This document shows positions 63,867 through 64,000 of a DNA stretch of 64,000 nucleotides, in pieces. The stretch comes from Pseudarthrobacter oxydans (GTDB taxonomy: Bacteria > Actinomycetota > Actinomycetes > Actinomycetales > Micrococcaceae): NCBI RefSeq assembly GCF_034258515.1, contig NZ_CP139438.1:3410001-3474000 (forward strand), in the 5' to 3' direction. Position 1 is the stretch's first letter. Each line of letters opens with the position of its first letter. The notes below the pieces were generated by a model. It ran no database searches. It saw nothing but the letters and a program-made list of their open reading frames with translations, and was not told where the DNA came from. The position numbers were made by a program, and so were the translations under genes.

Positions 63867-63986
63867 GCGCGCCGTCGTCGTGCGTTCCTGCCCGGGTGCC
63901 CTCCCCGCCCCCCGTGCAGCGCGCCGCGAACGACGGCGTGTCCCGCTTTTGGAGGGTGTCTCCCCGAATGCAACTGGGCAGGAAGG
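63867..63986. repeat. Dispersed repeat with inverted ends, copy 2
   Basis: Shares GCCGTCGTCGTGCGTTCCTG at the left and GCAACTGGGCAGGAA at the right with copy 1, in the same orientation 660 bases away; the middle is more diverged. No gene is seen anywhere in 63160-64000. Confidence 0.7.
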
Positions 63987-64000
63987 TACGGCTGGCCGCC

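Noticed and set aside
63536..63973. 145-residue minus-strand frame at the right end
   Set aside because: It crosses two hairpins and the dispersed repeat; Arg/Pro/Ala-rich composition typical of non-coding high-GC DNA.

Overview
The window is high-G+C actinobacterial DNA, most likely from Arthrobacter or a close relative in the Micrococcaceae. The evidence is GTG/TTG starts, a bkd operon beside an Lrp/AsnC gene, a complete paaABCDE set, an IdeR-type iron box, LAxTG sorting signals and Tat/SipW secretion genes. Genus is inferred from gene content and protein style, not from a marker gene.

Layout. (1) 300-5,340: a branched-chain 2-oxoacid dehydrogenase operon (bkdA-bkdB-bkdC, minus strand), a small conserved ORF and an Lrp/AsnC regulator. 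(2) 5,690-17,720: signalling genes on the minus strand. These are a PAS-GGDEF-EAL protein, a degenerate EAL protein, a histidine kinase/response regulator pair, a MinD/EspI-like ATPase with a tiny membrane protein, a membrane PAS-EAL protein, a secreted M23 peptidase and an ATPase-only histidine kinase. (3) 17,940-20,000: a SipW-type signal peptidase fused to a large extracellular domain, with its likely secreted substrate. (4) 20,230-26,300: a duplication zone holding a second lrp, a second nearly identical ATPase with three tiny membrane proteins, an acyltransferase with a broken relative beside it, decayed third copies of lrp and ATPase, and an IS5-family remnant. (5) 26,300-50,000: a lower-G+C exopolysaccharide island. 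It has a beta-helix protein, acetyltransferases, a chain-length/BY-kinase protein, four glycosyltransferases, a polymerase, a flippase, an initiating sugar-phosphate transferase, UDP-glucose dehydrogenase, a DUF4012 protein, a LANTG surface protein, a VanZ-like protein and galU. An ISL3-family element inserted into an identical copy of itself splits the island. (6) 50,060-54,610: a compact minus-strand operon with a Tat-type exported protein, a PqqD-like protein, an HPr-kinase-like protein carrying its own PqqD-like tail, a second BY-kinase and an NTP_transf_5 protein. (7) 55,250-60,125: phenylacetate degradation genes paaABCDE plus a PaaG-like isomerase. (8) 60,520-63,160: an unrecognised secreted protein, then an iron-regulated lipoprotein of the P19/Tp34 type and a membrane protein. 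The last 840 bases are non-coding and rich in inverted repeats.

How the parts work together. Regions 5 and 6 form a Wzx/Wzy-style polysaccharide system. GalU and Ugd supply UDP-glucose and UDP-glucuronate, the sugar transferase starts the lipid-linked unit, glycosyltransferases and acetyltransferases build it, the flippase and polymerase export and extend it, and BY-kinases at both ends probably control chain length. The most unusual feature is an amplified cassette of Lrp-type regulator, EspI-like ATPase and mini-membrane proteins. Two complete ATPase copies and at least two decayed ones lie within about 16 kb, and both intact copies sit behind the same ATTGACA-N4/5-TGTCAAY palindrome.
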